Assembly: GCF_029255185.1 (NCBI RefSeq)
Contig: NZ_JAPUVO010000090.1
Location: 1 to 60,160, forward strand
Length of the DNA: 60,160 nucleotides
Direction: 5' to 3'
From: Propionivibrio sp.
GTDB lineage: Bacteria; Pseudomonadota; Gammaproteobacteria; Burkholderiales; Rhodocyclaceae
Position 1 is the stretch's first letter. The number at the start of each line of letters is the position of its first letter. Shown here piece by piece: positions 1 through 8,826 of this stretch. The translations under genes and the position numbers were made by a program. The notes beneath the pieces were generated by a model. The model worked only from the letters and a program-made list of their open reading frames with translations. It was not told the DNA's origin and searched no databases.

Positions 1-137
1 AAGCTGGGAGAACGCCCAGCAGCGCCTGATTTCCAGCCGGCCATGATCTTTCTCAACCGACTCGTCGAAGGTGTGCGGGGTGTGCTTCCAGCCTTCCGCC
101 TGTCCGATTTCGAAGAAAGTCTTTATCGATTCGGCTA
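1..137 (-). pseudogene. ISAs1-family (H-repeat) transposase fragment
   Basis: Read on the minus strand, this stretch translates to a segment containing FFEIGQAEGWKHTPH and EKDHGRLEIRRCW. The KDHGRxExRR pattern is typical of the DDE domain of ISAs1-type transposases. The frame meets a stop just upstream (TAG, near 144), so the 5' part of the gene is missing here; the 3' part may continue beyond the left window edge. It is therefore at best a truncated copy. It marks the left boundary of the unusual three-gene cassette and suggests past insertion activity. Confidence 0.75.
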
Positions 138-158
138 GTTTGGGCTATCGTCAATCAC

Positions 159-430
159 ATGAGAAACATGCCGACCCAGCTTGATGAAATTCTGCCGCAC
201 CACACCACGATGCCCGTCGAACTCATCACCGAACGTTTGGAAATCAAGCCCGACAGCAACATCCAATAGATGACGATCCAGACGGCCAGCAGTTCCTCGG
301 CCGAAGCGTGCTCCATCGCCAGCTGATCCGTGTGGAAGAGCTGCAGCTACATACACTACGACGTGGGCGAGTTCGGCATGGCCGCAATCATGAACGGCCG
401 CGTCCTGCACGGCGGCTTTCGTAATAACGC
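159..430 (+). pseudogene. Degenerate chemotaxis gene remnant (CheB-like, perhaps CheD-like)
   Basis: On the plus strand, residues reading TQLDEILPHHTTMPVELITE followed by RLEIKPDS resemble part of a CheB methylesterase domain. That frame stops at 267-269. Further on (about 350-428) another frame gives HYDVGEFGMAAIMNGRVLHG, which loosely resembles the conserved region of the deamidase CheD. Neither piece is a complete gene and the frames are interrupted. I see only short similarity recalled from the families, so the assignment is tentative. The stretch lies between a transposase remnant and the hypothetical cassette, consistent with a scar of rearrangement. Confidence 0.3.
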
Positions 431-431
431 C

Positions 432-1820
432 TTATCTCCCAGAGCGCGCCATAGAGACTAGTTCAATCAACTCTTTGCTTATGGTTTGAAATTCTTTTTG
501 CGTTAGAGGCATAAGCCCGGTAGATAGAGCGATGTCGGCAGGCAAATTTTTTATGGCGGGAACATGTGGGGCAAGCAACAAAATTTCTGTCTGAAAGCCT
601 GGCGGAGGCACGATTAAGAAACGCCCTGGACGGTTTAAGCCGGGAATTGGAAGTTCGACAACACCAAACACTGCGCGCGCGCCGGCTTTGTTGAATTGTT
701 CGATGACTTCTGCCGCAGAACCAGCCTTGCTTTCCAGCCCAAAAGTCGTGAAAGCAACACCATCGATTTCGGTGCTCATTTCGCTTTGCATAGTTGCGGC
801 GATTTCATCCATTTCCTTACCAACACCTTTGGGTGGTGCGTCGAATCGGTACAACCAATCCGAGCCATCAAACCACTCGCCTGATACATTGCCGTTCAGT
901 TTGGTCACGCGCACAGCGTCATCGACTGAGGCTTTGACCCAGCCGGCATCAACCAGTCCAAGTTCATGCGACAGAGCACGGCCCAAGGCACGCTCACGCA
1001 AAACTCGGGTGACGTTTTGCGTGAGCGCTACGCCTTCCCCTATAGGGCCTTGAAGAGCACTTTGCAGCCCCTTATATTTTTTTCCTAATTCACGTCGTAT
1101 TGCAGCCGGACTCATCTTGAGTAAAGGTTTTCCAGTGCCGTCGAGTCGTCGCAAAATCTTCTCTAGGGCTTTTCGCAATGAGGCGTTTTCAAGCGATCCG
1201 ACGACATTGACCCACTTAAGTAAATTGGGGTAACGCAAACTTTCTTTACTATCCATCAATGCTTTTTCAATTCGCTTCAGGACATCAGGCACATGCTGCG
1301 CTACGGGCTTAGCAATTTTTTTTGCGGCATTGTTGGCCACCCTTTCCGGCACCAAGTGTCCAGCGCCGACTAGGCCGCGACCGGTCGCTTCAACAGGCGC
1401 GCTTCTTAGCGTGACATGTTCTTCCATCGATTTAATCGCTTCGAGCAAGACTTTTTTATCCTCTTTAGCCAATTGCTCTGCTGATTTTTTTAAGGTGCTA
1501 ACGCTTTTATGAAACGCTATTTGATCGGCTTGAAAAATTTTCATCGCCGCACGTTTTTCAGCACTGGGGAGTTTTAAGAACTCCAAATAAGCCGCTTCTA
1601 ACGCATTGAGTTGTTGGCACGCTTGCACAAACTCAAGCTGGATTTTAGTTGGCCATTTAAATCGTTTAAAAATAGCTTGAATGATTTCCGGCAAACCCGG
1701 AGCAAGTTCTTTGACGGTATTGCGCTCAATTCGACCCGCCGCCTTGGTGAGGTATTCGGCAGCTTCTTCGGCTGGACCGAGCAGGACATGCGTCGATGCT
1801 TGAACAAGTTTGGTATTCAT
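432..1820 (-). CDS. Hypothetical protein, third gene of an unassigned cassette
   Basis: A 462-residue protein of no family I recognise. It has no signal peptide or clear membrane segment. Residues from about 1 to 280 are rich in Lys, Ala, Leu and Glu and look largely helical. The last 170 residues are mixed, with aromatic and glycine-rich stretches such as GEWFDGSDWLYRF and a Pro-rich turn before FLIVPPPGF, suggesting a separate globular domain. The ATG overlaps the stop of the preceding gene (ATGA, 1817-1820), which indicates translational coupling. No small gene that could be an immunity partner follows; downstream is decayed DNA. The coding sequence looks more AT-rich than the flanking metabolic genes, which hints at horizontal acquisition. 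A toxin-like C-terminal domain is conceivable but is only a guess. Confidence 0.8.
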   Translation of the reverse strand: MNTKLVQASTHVLLGPAEEAAEYLTKAAGRIERNTVKELAPGLPEIIQAIFKRFKWPTKIQLEFVQACQQLNALEAAYLEFLKLPSAEKRAAMKIFQADQIAFHKSVSTLKKSAEQLAKEDKKVLLEAIKSMEEHVTLRSAPVEATGRGLVGAGHLVPERVANNAAKKIAKPVAQHVPDVLKRIEKALMDSKESLRYPNLLKWVNVVGSLENASLRKALEKILRRLDGTGKPLLKMSPAAIRRELGKKYKGLQSALQGPIGEGVALTQNVTRVLRERALGRALSHELGLVDAGWVKASVDDAVRVTKLNGNVSGEWFDGSDWLYRFDAPPKGVGKEMDEIAATMQSEMSTEIDGVAFTTFGLESKAGSAAEVIEQFNKAGARAVFGVVELPIPGLNRPGRFLIVPPPGFQTEILLLAPHVPAIKNLPADIALSTGLMPLTQKEFQTISKELIELVSMARSGR

Positions 1821-3523
1821 TGCATCACTTTCTTAACACCACGCAATACAGGTGCTATATCCAGCGCAGCAAACGCCACAGAAAGCGCAATCGCCGAAGT
1901 GTCGGGCGATTGCTCGGAAAGCGCCAGGCCTGGGTCGAGGGTGCAGAAATATGGTGCGACGCTTTGATCGTAGTCTTCAATCGCGTCATATACGCCTTTA
2001 CCGGACACAGCAACGCCAAATGCTGCGCCAAGCGGTGGGGCAATGGCGGTTAACAAGATGTCGGCAGCGACCAATCCTACAGTTTCAACAATCGCCAAGC
2101 CCATTTGATTGCGTGCCTTTTGTTGTCTGAGTGGTGCCAATGCTTCAAGCACATCGGAAGCTAATTTTAAATTTTCATCAGCTTGGTCTTCTTGCAGCCT
2201 GACTAGCCCCGCATGAATCAAAGATGGATGACGCCAGAGCAGGTCGTTGTCGATGAGTGCTCCAGCAAGACGAGCTTCGACATCAACATCGGTTAACCCA
2301 CCCGCATCGTTAAACGAAATCTGGTTTGCTTGAGGCGAGATTCTTTCCAGTAGATAGAGCATGTGCTGCGCGGATTGGTAGAGCCGATGCAAGAGGAGTC
2401 CGAGTGGCTTTGAAAAATGTGCTAAACCATGATCAAGCGCTTCGAGCAAAACGTCTGGCGGGGTGCGAAACAAAATGGGGTGATGCAAAGCATGAACGCC
2501 AATTTCAGCGGAATAACGTGCCATTGATGGACCTAGAATCCGTTGCATTTCTTTTTGCAGGTCTGGCGCGCCATAAGCACCCATGACAGAAAACAAGCTC
2601 TTCAATTGTTCGTAGGCCTTCTTTACTTCAAGCGCCGCCGGGCGCATCGCCGCCATGCGGTTTTGTAAATCCTGAACCAAGGGTTTCGCCGTATTGATGA
2701 TGATAGGTGGCATTTTTTTATTTGCCAGCATGGCGATAGCGCTTTGCGTACTGCTTTGATCGAGCGTGCTATAGACCGTTAGCCACAACGCAGCTTGATC
2801 CATCGAAGCGCGCATGCGCTCTAAACCGGCTTCACGTGTAGCAATTTCGATAGCGGCAATTTTTTTACAGCGCGCACGCGCTTCTTGCCGGACAGCATTT
2901 TGCCAAGCGCGTAGGGTGCGTTGCGCTAGCTTTAAGGCGGCTGTGTCTAGGCTGGGCGCGCTGTAATCGGCCTGCGGTGGAAAAACCTGTCGCCGGAAAT
3001 AACGCAGTGACTCATTGTTAAGTAATGCATCGGACAAATTCTTTCGGGCAAAAGAAGGCATACGAAACAGTGAATTGGGCACCGACAAACTGGACAATAG
3101 ATCGAACGGATTGCTTCTCACATTCCAGCCTGGCGGCAAGTATTGACGGCGCATTTCAGGCGCTGAAAAGGCAGCGCAGATTAACGCCAGTTGTAATTCA
3201 AAAGAAAGGATACGCTGCGTGCCGCCGGTAGCAAACGCTAGCCCGGCGAGACGTTGCATCTGTTGGAATACGCCTGTGCGTTCAAAGTCGTTCGATTGTG
3301 GATTTTCAGGAACCGCAGGAAATTCAATGTCAACATCTTCAATGCGTACCGCAACATATTGCGGCGCCGGCCATTGAAATGTGCGCGCATCAAGCTTTGG
3401 CACCGCCGGCAACTGTGCCGTGTTCACTGCTGCGGCTTTTGGTGCGGCATTCTCAGCAAGGTAATCCCACACATACCCGGTAATACGAAAGTGCGGGTTA
3501 GTGGCTGAAGGATCATCAGCCAA
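1817..3523 (-). CDS. Hypothetical protein with C-terminal hydrophobic hairpin, second gene of cassette
   Basis: A 568-residue protein not assigned to a family. It begins with a TTG codon five bases after the stop of the larger upstream gene, so expression is probably coupled; no nearer ATG exists in frame until about residue 89. Most of the protein is predicted helical from its Leu/Ala/Gln/Arg composition. Near the C-terminus there is a hydrophobic stretch (GLVAADILLTAIAPPLGAAF), a Gly-rich turn, and a second apolar stretch ending LDIAPVLRGVKKVMQ. This layout recalls the membrane-active or pre-toxin region before the C-terminal domain of polymorphic toxins, but that is inference from shape, not from a recognised motif. 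The stop overlaps the next start by four bases. Confidence 0.78.
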   Translation of the reverse strand: MADDPSATNPHFRITGYVWDYLAENAAPKAAAVNTAQLPAVPKLDARTFQWPAPQYVAVRIEDVDIEFPAVPENPQSNDFERTGVFQQMQRLAGLAFATGGTQRILSFELQLALICAAFSAPEMRRQYLPPGWNVRSNPFDLLSSLSVPNSLFRMPSFARKNLSDALLNNESLRYFRRQVFPPQADYSAPSLDTAALKLAQRTLRAWQNAVRQEARARCKKIAAIEIATREAGLERMRASMDQAALWLTVYSTLDQSSTQSAIAMLANKKMPPIIINTAKPLVQDLQNRMAAMRPAALEVKKAYEQLKSLFSVMGAYGAPDLQKEMQRILGPSMARYSAEIGVHALHHPILFRTPPDVLLEALDHGLAHFSKPLGLLLHRLYQSAQHMLYLLERISPQANQISFNDAGGLTDVDVEARLAGALIDNDLLWRHPSLIHAGLVRLQEDQADENLKLASDVLEALAPLRQQKARNQMGLAIVETVGLVAADILLTAIAPPLGAAFGVAVSGKGVYDAIEDYDQSVAPYFCTLDPGLALSEQSPDTSAIALSVAFAALDIAPVLRGVKKVMQ

Positions 3524-3528
3524 GGTGA

Positions 3529-6500
3529 TTACCCGGGTATTTGATTCAGATTTACGTCCAGCCCAGAGGATGGCGCGACAAACGGGTCAAGAATTTTTTT
3601 GTCGAGTAAGGCTTCGCGGCGTTGTGCTTCAGCTTTTTCTTGGCGCGCTAAAGCGTCGAGCCGGACGAGCTCATGGCCGCGCGCAGTTTCAATGTACTCC
3701 TCGCAACCAGTACAAGCGCCTAAACGTGTTGCGACCGATACTCCCGGTGTCGGCAGTACCACTGTGTCCGGCGTCAAAGCTGCGCTATTAAAGGCAGTGG
3801 TCAAGGTAGTGCGCAAACCGGCGACAAAGGTTGATAAATCGCTCGTTGCCAAAGGCGTCAAAGGCACGGCTAACGAGCGCCCGCTCATGGCGACAACACG
3901 CGGCTCAAACATACCCACGTTGAGTTTTCCGTCGGACACGGCGACGATGCGCGAGGCCTGCTCAGTCACCGGTAAAGATTGAAATAACGCGTAGTTGTAG
4001 TGATCTTTATGGTCGTTAAAATGCGCTAGCAAGATCTTTTGTCGTTCCCACGCATGCGCCAGTTCATCGAGCGGAAACGCCATAGCTAATTTATCATCGG
4101 TACTGGCCTTGCCTTGACGCCCTTCGGCTTCGGTCTTGGCGACATCAGCGCTCTTCATGGCTTCGCCTTGCGTTTGCTTGGCCTGCCATTCTTGGTAGGC
4201 ACGCGCGAGTTGGTCGGCCAGGCCGGCAAGACCAGCATCGTTCGGCGTGTACAAGCTTTCATTTTTTAGATTGCTAGTCCAAAAACCCCAGTCCCAAAAA
4301 ATGTAGCCTGGCTGCGCTTGTATCTTTGCCGCCAGCCCACTTTGTTCTTTTTCCTGGTCAGAGAGCTGCGTCAAATTACCCAAATTCGTAGGCGCGTCGG
4401 GCTTGGGTAATACGCTCAATAAACGTTGTGCCTTATCAGCGTAAGTGGCACCACCGGAACCGCTGGCCACTTCTTCCAGTGCTGTTAGTAGCGCTGGAAA
4501 CTTGGCAGCGCACAGATTGATGAATAGCCAATACTGTCCATTACGACGCGCAGCTTCAGTTACGCTGACTTTGTTCGGGTCTTTGCTGGCAATAGCGCTC
4601 ATCGCCACATCAATGTTGGCGTTACTGCGAATTGTCTTTAGCGCTTTGATCATCTGCTCGGTGATGCGCCCCAGTTCAGCGGCCTGTTGTTCTGCGGGGC
4701 TCGGCATATTGCTGCCACCAGGCGGGGGGTCGGCGCGTTGAGTTGCCAACTCATCGAGTTTTACAACTTCGGCTTCCTGCTCGGCCAGCAAACGCTTTGC
4801 TTCTTGATACGCGGCGACCATGCGACACGCATCAAAGCCCGCAGCCAGAGCCGGCTCTAGCAAAGCTTCGCGCAGACTGCTTTCATTACGCCGCACGACC
4901 TCAGAAGTAAAGTCGCCAATTTGTATCGGGTTCGGAATCAAAACAACCAGGCGTAAACGATCTGGCTGAAAACTCAGCGTAATCGTGTAGTGCGCCAGTG
5001 TTTCAAAAAAATCCATGGTCAAGGTGTGACATTGGTTCGGGTTGCGAATAATACGCGTGGTGCGTTCTTCACGGCCCTGTTCTACGGTTTGCGTGATGCG
5101 TGTTACTCGTTTGGTACGCACCCGCGACGAAGCTTTCAGCGTTGATTCTTTAACCGACTGCGAGGAATTTTTGACGGTTTGTTGAATCGATTGTGTATCC
5201 GAAACTCCCCCACGGGCTTGAACATTAATCGTTGCCGTCCCTAAACCGTACGATGCATCAATCGAACCGGACACCTGCCAGGCGAAATCGCGCTTCGAAA
5301 CCATCTCCCGAAATACGTCTTCTGTATCGCGCGTGCTTTGGCTAAATTCGGTACTTTGTTCAGTGTCAGTTTCAGACGATTGTTCCAGGGTGCGCGAACG
5401 ACGCTCCCAGCTAAAGACTTGCAAGGTCAACTCTTCTTGCGGCGCAAGCGCCAAACTCTGCAATAGGTTGCCACGACTAAAGCCGTTCAAAGTCCACTCC
5501 TGGCGCCACGGAACAAACACGGCGACGGGCAAACCTGTTTTAGTTGGCAAACGCGGCTCGACAAGGTCGTTAAAACCAGGTGTTGTTGCGTTATTGCCCG
5601 AGTTATTGCCCGAAGGGGTGTTCGTCGTTGAGGTGTTGTTATTGCTATCCGCGATGAACCATTGCGGTCGCTTTCCCTCTTTCCACGGAGTGACAAAAAA
5701 GCCATCTTTTTGTTTTAATTTGTTGAGATAAGTTGTCCAGTCCATGCCTGGCGGTTTAATGGTGATTAAGCCTTTGAGACCCTGTACCAAACGTGGGTCT
5801 AATGCGTCGCTTTTGGCTTCGCCAGGACGCACTACCGTGAGGCTGACCTTATCGCTGCCAAGCAGTACGTTGGCGCTGCCTTTATTGATCAAGCTTTCGA
5901 CGTGGTTAGGGTTGAGATTAAGCGGCAAACCCTTGCCTTGTCGATTAGGAATAACCGGGGCAGCAAGAAATCCATCCAGGTCATGAATCTCGAAATTGCC
6001 CGCGAGCGGCTTGCCTTGATTGGCTGGCGCCAAACGCACTGGCAGTGCTTTGCCATTTTTTAGCGCCGCGCTGGTCAATACGGTGCCGCCTTCACGCAAA
6101 ACGCGTACTGCTGCTGCGTCAAGTAGCGGTTTGTAAGAACGCTCGCCAACTTTGATGTCTTGTCCAGCCAGCACTGCTAACAACTGTTTATCACTCAAGC
6201 TAACGTCAGTAAAACTCGGCGTTAAACGCAGCATGATCGGACTGGCATTCGTGTTATTCACTTCACTCGCCAAGGCATCGACGACTAGGCCAGCGCGCAG
6301 CGCTGGCAGCACCTCGTCAATAATGTCGAGCCGGTATACCTTGCCAGAAATGCTGATTTCATAATTTTCTTCGAGCGTATTCAAATTTCCCAGTTGCGCT
6401 TCAAGCACACGAACCTGCGCAGCGCTACCGCTTTCCAGTAACCGTGCCAAAGAAGCTTGCTGCTCTTGTTGTGGCGCCTCGGCGTCGCTGCTTGTTTTTT

Positions 6501-6744
6501 GCGCCTTGAGTGGAGAGCGCGCTTGCTGCACACCACCGCTGCTTTTGGCTTCTTGACCCAGAGTGCCGGCGGTATCGAGAACAATGCGTACTGGTGTCGG
6601 CAATTGCCCCGGCGCCGGAGTGGTCGGCGCCGCCTGATACAACTCGATGAACTGCCCAAAATCAAATTGTCGTGTGACGCCAAGCTCCGGTATGGTATCG
6701 GCGCAGCCAGTTAAACGAGTGGGAGCAGTGGAAAGGGGTGGCAT
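3529..6744 (-). CDS. Large hypothetical protein, first gene of cassette
   Basis: A 1071-residue protein that I cannot name. Residues 1 to about 120 are Pro/Gln/Ala-rich. A probable beta-rich part follows to about 370, then an Asn/Thr/Ser linker (NNNTSTTNTPSGNNSGNN). A conserved-looking core begins with PVAVFVPWRQEWTLNGFSRG. It continues into a Ser/Thr/Glu-rich segment (SSETDTEQSTEFSQSTRDTE), a basic segment with many RxKR and TRxT repeats, and NPNQCHTLTMDFFETLAHYT. A helical region with coiled-coil character follows. Near the end is a CxxC (Cys1011, Cys1014) and a charged helix. No signal peptide, Walker motif or catalytic triad is evident. It starts the operon, and an upstream non-coding stretch of about 245 bp separates it from a divergent thioesterase gene. 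My impression is of a structural or scaffold-like protein. Confidence 0.8.
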   Translation of the reverse strand: MPPLSTAPTRLTGCADTIPELGVTRQFDFGQFIELYQAAPTTPAPGQLPTPVRIVLDTAGTLGQEAKSSGGVQQARSPLKAQKTSSDAEAPQQEQQASLARLLESGSAAQVRVLEAQLGNLNTLEENYEISISGKVYRLDIIDEVLPALRAGLVVDALASEVNNTNASPIMLRLTPSFTDVSLSDKQLLAVLAGQDIKVGERSYKPLLDAAAVRVLREGGTVLTSAALKNGKALPVRLAPANQGKPLAGNFEIHDLDGFLAAPVIPNRQGKGLPLNLNPNHVESLINKGSANVLLGSDKVSLTVVRPGEAKSDALDPRLVQGLKGLITIKPPGMDWTTYLNKLKQKDGFFVTPWKEGKRPQWFIADSNNNTSTTNTPSGNNSGNNATTPGFNDLVEPRLPTKTGLPVAVFVPWRQEWTLNGFSRGNLLQSLALAPQEELTLQVFSWERRSRTLEQSSETDTEQSTEFSQSTRDTEDVFREMVSKRDFAWQVSGSIDASYGLGTATINVQARGGVSDTQSIQQTVKNSSQSVKESTLKASSRVRTKRVTRITQTVEQGREERTTRIIRNPNQCHTLTMDFFETLAHYTITLSFQPDRLRLVVLIPNPIQIGDFTSEVVRRNESSLREALLEPALAAGFDACRMVAAYQEAKRLLAEQEAEVVKLDELATQRADPPPGGSNMPSPAEQQAAELGRITEQMIKALKTIRSNANIDVAMSAIASKDPNKVSVTEAARRNGQYWLFINLCAAKFPALLTALEEVASGSGGATYADKAQRLLSVLPKPDAPTNLGNLTQLSDQEKEQSGLAAKIQAQPGYIFWDWGFWTSNLKNESLYTPNDAGLAGLADQLARAYQEWQAKQTQGEAMKSADVAKTEAEGRQGKASTDDKLAMAFPLDELAHAWERQKILLAHFNDHKDHYNYALFQSLPVTEQASRIVAVSDGKLNVGMFEPRVVAMSGRSLAVPLTPLATSDLSTFVAGLRTTLTTAFNSAALTPDTVVLPTPGVSVATRLGACTGCEEYIETARGHELVRLDALARQEKAEAQRREALLDKKILDPFVAPSSGLDVNLNQIPG

Positions 6745-6990
6745 AAGAGTTGACCCTGGTTGAGGTTAAACACGCAGGGGCAAATGCTAACAAAACAAAT
6801 ACGCATTGGGGAAGTTCTGAACAAGTCATGCTCACGCAAAGTAGTAATGTCCGCTTTCTCCCAAGAAGAGGACGCGTTGCTTAACGTCAACAATGTAGCC
6901 ATCGTAGTCGCGATGCTGCGATCGATAATGCGCTCGGCACGGTCACTCGCTGATATGCTTTGAAACTCCTAAATAATTGCGAATTGCGTC

Positions 6991-7425
6991 ATGGCCCGTA
7001 TCAAAATTGAAATCCCTGAACATTTCCCCTTCACCACTGAAGTCGCCCTCTACCTTAGCCATATGAACTACGGCGGGCACCTCGACAACGCGCTCCTGCT
7101 CACCGTGGTTTCAGAGGCGCGCGCAAGGTTTTTCCAGTTCCTCGGGTACACCGAAATGAATGTCGAAGGGGTTGGCATCATTGTCGCGGATGCGGCTGTT
7201 CAGTACCAATCAGAGGCTTTCCATGGCGAGGTGATGGCAGTGCGCATGGCTGCTGTCGAGTTCAACAACTATGGTTGCGATCTGCTCTGGTGCATGAACG
7301 AGAAGTCGTCCGGGCGCGAGGTGGCGCGTGGCAAAACCGGGATTGTTTTCTTCGACTATACTGCGCGCAAGGTCACGTTAGTGCCGGAAAAGTTTCGCGC
7401 GTGTTGTGTTTTGCGGCCCCGATGA
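6991..7425 (+). CDS. Acyl-CoA thioesterase, hotdog fold (YbgC/FadM type)
   Basis: A 144-residue single hotdog-domain protein. The pattern VALYLSHMNYGGHLDN near residues 18-33 matches the 4HBT consensus in which R/L-x-x-D/H-x-N-x-x-x-H-x-x-N marks the active-site loop. VQYQSEAFHGEVMAVRM corresponds to the central strands. Enzymes of this group hydrolyse acyl-CoA thioesters, but the substrate cannot be read from sequence. The usual acidic residue of the loop is replaced (S-H-M-N), so the catalytic details may differ from YbgC. Length is normal for the family. It stands alone, divergent from the hypothetical cassette and upstream of a small exported protein on the same strand, about 170 bp away. 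Confidence 0.8.
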   Translation: MARIKIEIPEHFPFTTEVALYLSHMNYGGHLDNALLLTVVSEARARFFQFLGYTEMNVEGVGIIVADAAVQYQSEAFHGEVMAVRMAAVEFNNYGCDLLWCMNEKSSGREVARGKTGIVFFDYTARKVTLVPEKFRACCVLRPR

Positions 7426-7596
7426 CTGTTGCATTGGTCAAGATGCCGGAAAAGCGACCCACAATCGGGCCTCATATCACCCATGCTCTGTTCGATAACG
7501 CACAGAAATCGTTCCAGGCTTGTGGATAATCAAAACCCCGATGGCCTGAACACACTGTGACGCTTTGGCCATACATTGACATTGGAGTAGCCGCAC

Positions 7597-8028
7597 ATGA
7601 AACCGATTACCGGAATAAAAAACAAATGGCTGGTCTATAGCGCCGCAGTGGTATTAGGCACAGCAGCGCTCGCCTCCTTCGCTCGTGCCGAGCCTGTTAT
7701 GCAGACTGCCGGCCAGGTGGCCTATGTGTCTGGAGGGGTCGGTACGGAGTCGATTGAGCGCCTCACGGCACAGGCCGACGAGTTCAATCTCAAGCTTGTA
7801 TTCGCTCTGAATTCCGGCGAATTCGTCAGCGGCGTCAAGGTCATCATTACCGATGACAAAGGCCAGGCCGTTCTCGATGCCGTGTCCGAAGGGCCATGGT
7901 TCCTGGCCCGTCTGCCCGTGGGAAAATATCAGATCGTCGCCAGCCTGGCAGACAAAGCGGAGAGACGATCGGTTAACGTTGGCGCGGCAAAACTCATGAC
8001 CGTTGATTTTCGCTGGGCAGCTAACTGA
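7597..8028 (+). CDS. Exported carboxypeptidase-regulatory-like (beta-sandwich) protein
   Basis: A 143-residue protein with an N-terminal signal peptide: basic KPITGIKNKW, a hydrophobic core (LVYSAAVVLGTAALASF) and an ARAEP cleavage region. The mature part contains VSGGVGTESIERL and a segment of the type GxxVSGVKVIITDDKGQAVL...GPWFLARLPVGKYQI. This is the pattern of a carboxypeptidase regulatory-like or transthyretin-like beta-sandwich (surface or periplasmic). A ribosome-binding site (TTGGAG) lies about eight bases before the ATG. It is convergent with the Crp/Fnr regulator gene. No enzymatic function can be inferred; proteins of this kind are usually scaffolds or binding domains in the envelope. 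Confidence 0.75.
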   Translation: MKPITGIKNKWLVYSAAVVLGTAALASFARAEPVMQTAGQVAYVSGGVGTESIERLTAQADEFNLKLVFALNSGEFVSGVKVIITDDKGQAVLDAVSEGPWFLARLPVGKYQIVASLADKAERRSVNVGAAKLMTVDFRWAAN

Positions 8029-8055
8029 CCTGCCGGAAGCGAAACATCATGGATG

Positions 8056-8826
8056 CTATTTGCATAGCTGACTTGAGTCCTGGCGGTACTGCACATCGGA
8101 CAGCAAGCGCTTTAGCTCCTTGCTGACCACGGCGTAGCACTCGCAGGCGTGGGCTTCCAGTCCGGTGCGATCGGTCACAGCGATGTGGCCGCGGCGATAG
8201 CTGATCAAGCCAGCGCGTTGCAAATTTCCGGCAGCTTCGGTGATCCCTTCGCGGCGCACGCCAAGCATGCTGGCGACCAGTTCCTGGGTCATGACCAGCT
8301 CGTTGCTCGGTAGGCGGTCAAGGGTCAGCAGCAACCAGCGGCAGAGCTGCTGCTCAAGCGAATGGTGACGATTGCATACCGCCGTCTGCGCCATCTGGGT
8401 CAACAGCGCTTGGGTATAACGCAGCAGAAGACGTTGCAACAGCCCGCCACGATTGAATTCCTGCAGTAGTTTGTGCCGCTCCAGTCGGTAAGCGTGGCCA
8501 GCGGTTTGCACGACTGCCGAGCTGGGCGTTGTGTCGCCGCCCATGAACAGTGAAATGCCGACCAGCCCTTCATTGCCGACCCCCGCCGTTTCAGCCGATG
8601 CGCCGGATTCCATGACATAGTGCAGCGAGACGATGGCAGTGGTTGGAAAATAGCCGTGCTGCAACTGACCGCCGGGTTCATAGAGCATATGTCCGAGCGG
8701 TAGCGGGACCAATTCAAGATGCGGCGAGATGAGTTCAAACTCGCTCGCCGGCAATGCGGCAAGGAGATGGTTCTGACTGGGGCTGTGGGGCAATGACAGC
8801 GCTATTTTTGGCGACAGGGCACTCAT
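8056..8826 (-). CDS. Crp/Fnr-family transcriptional regulator
   Basis: A 256-residue regulator. Residues about 25-140 form a cyclic-nucleotide-binding-like beta-roll (LVPLPLGHMLYEPGGQ, GVGNEGLVGISLFMGG). A long dimerisation helix and a winged helix follow (MTQELVASMLGVRREGITEA as helix-turn-helix, near 190-215). The canonical Arg/Ser phosphate-binding cassette of cAMP-binding CRP is not visible, and there is no Cys cluster of the FNR type, so the effector is unknown. The ATG follows directly on the TAA of the receiver-PAS gene with no gap, which places it last in the kinase / regulator / Crp operon. It probably acts as the DNA-binding output of that signalling group. Confidence 0.85.
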   Translation of the reverse strand: MSALSPKIALSLPHSPSQNHLLAALPASEFELISPHLELVPLPLGHMLYEPGGQLQHGYFPTTAIVSLHYVMESGASAETAGVGNEGLVGISLFMGGDTTPSSAVVQTAGHAYRLERHKLLQEFNRGGLLQRLLLRYTQALLTQMAQTAVCNRHHSLEQQLCRWLLLTLDRLPSNELVMTQELVASMLGVRREGITEAAGNLQRAGLISYRRGHIAVTDRTGLEAHACECYAVVSKELKRLLSDVQYRQDSSQLCK

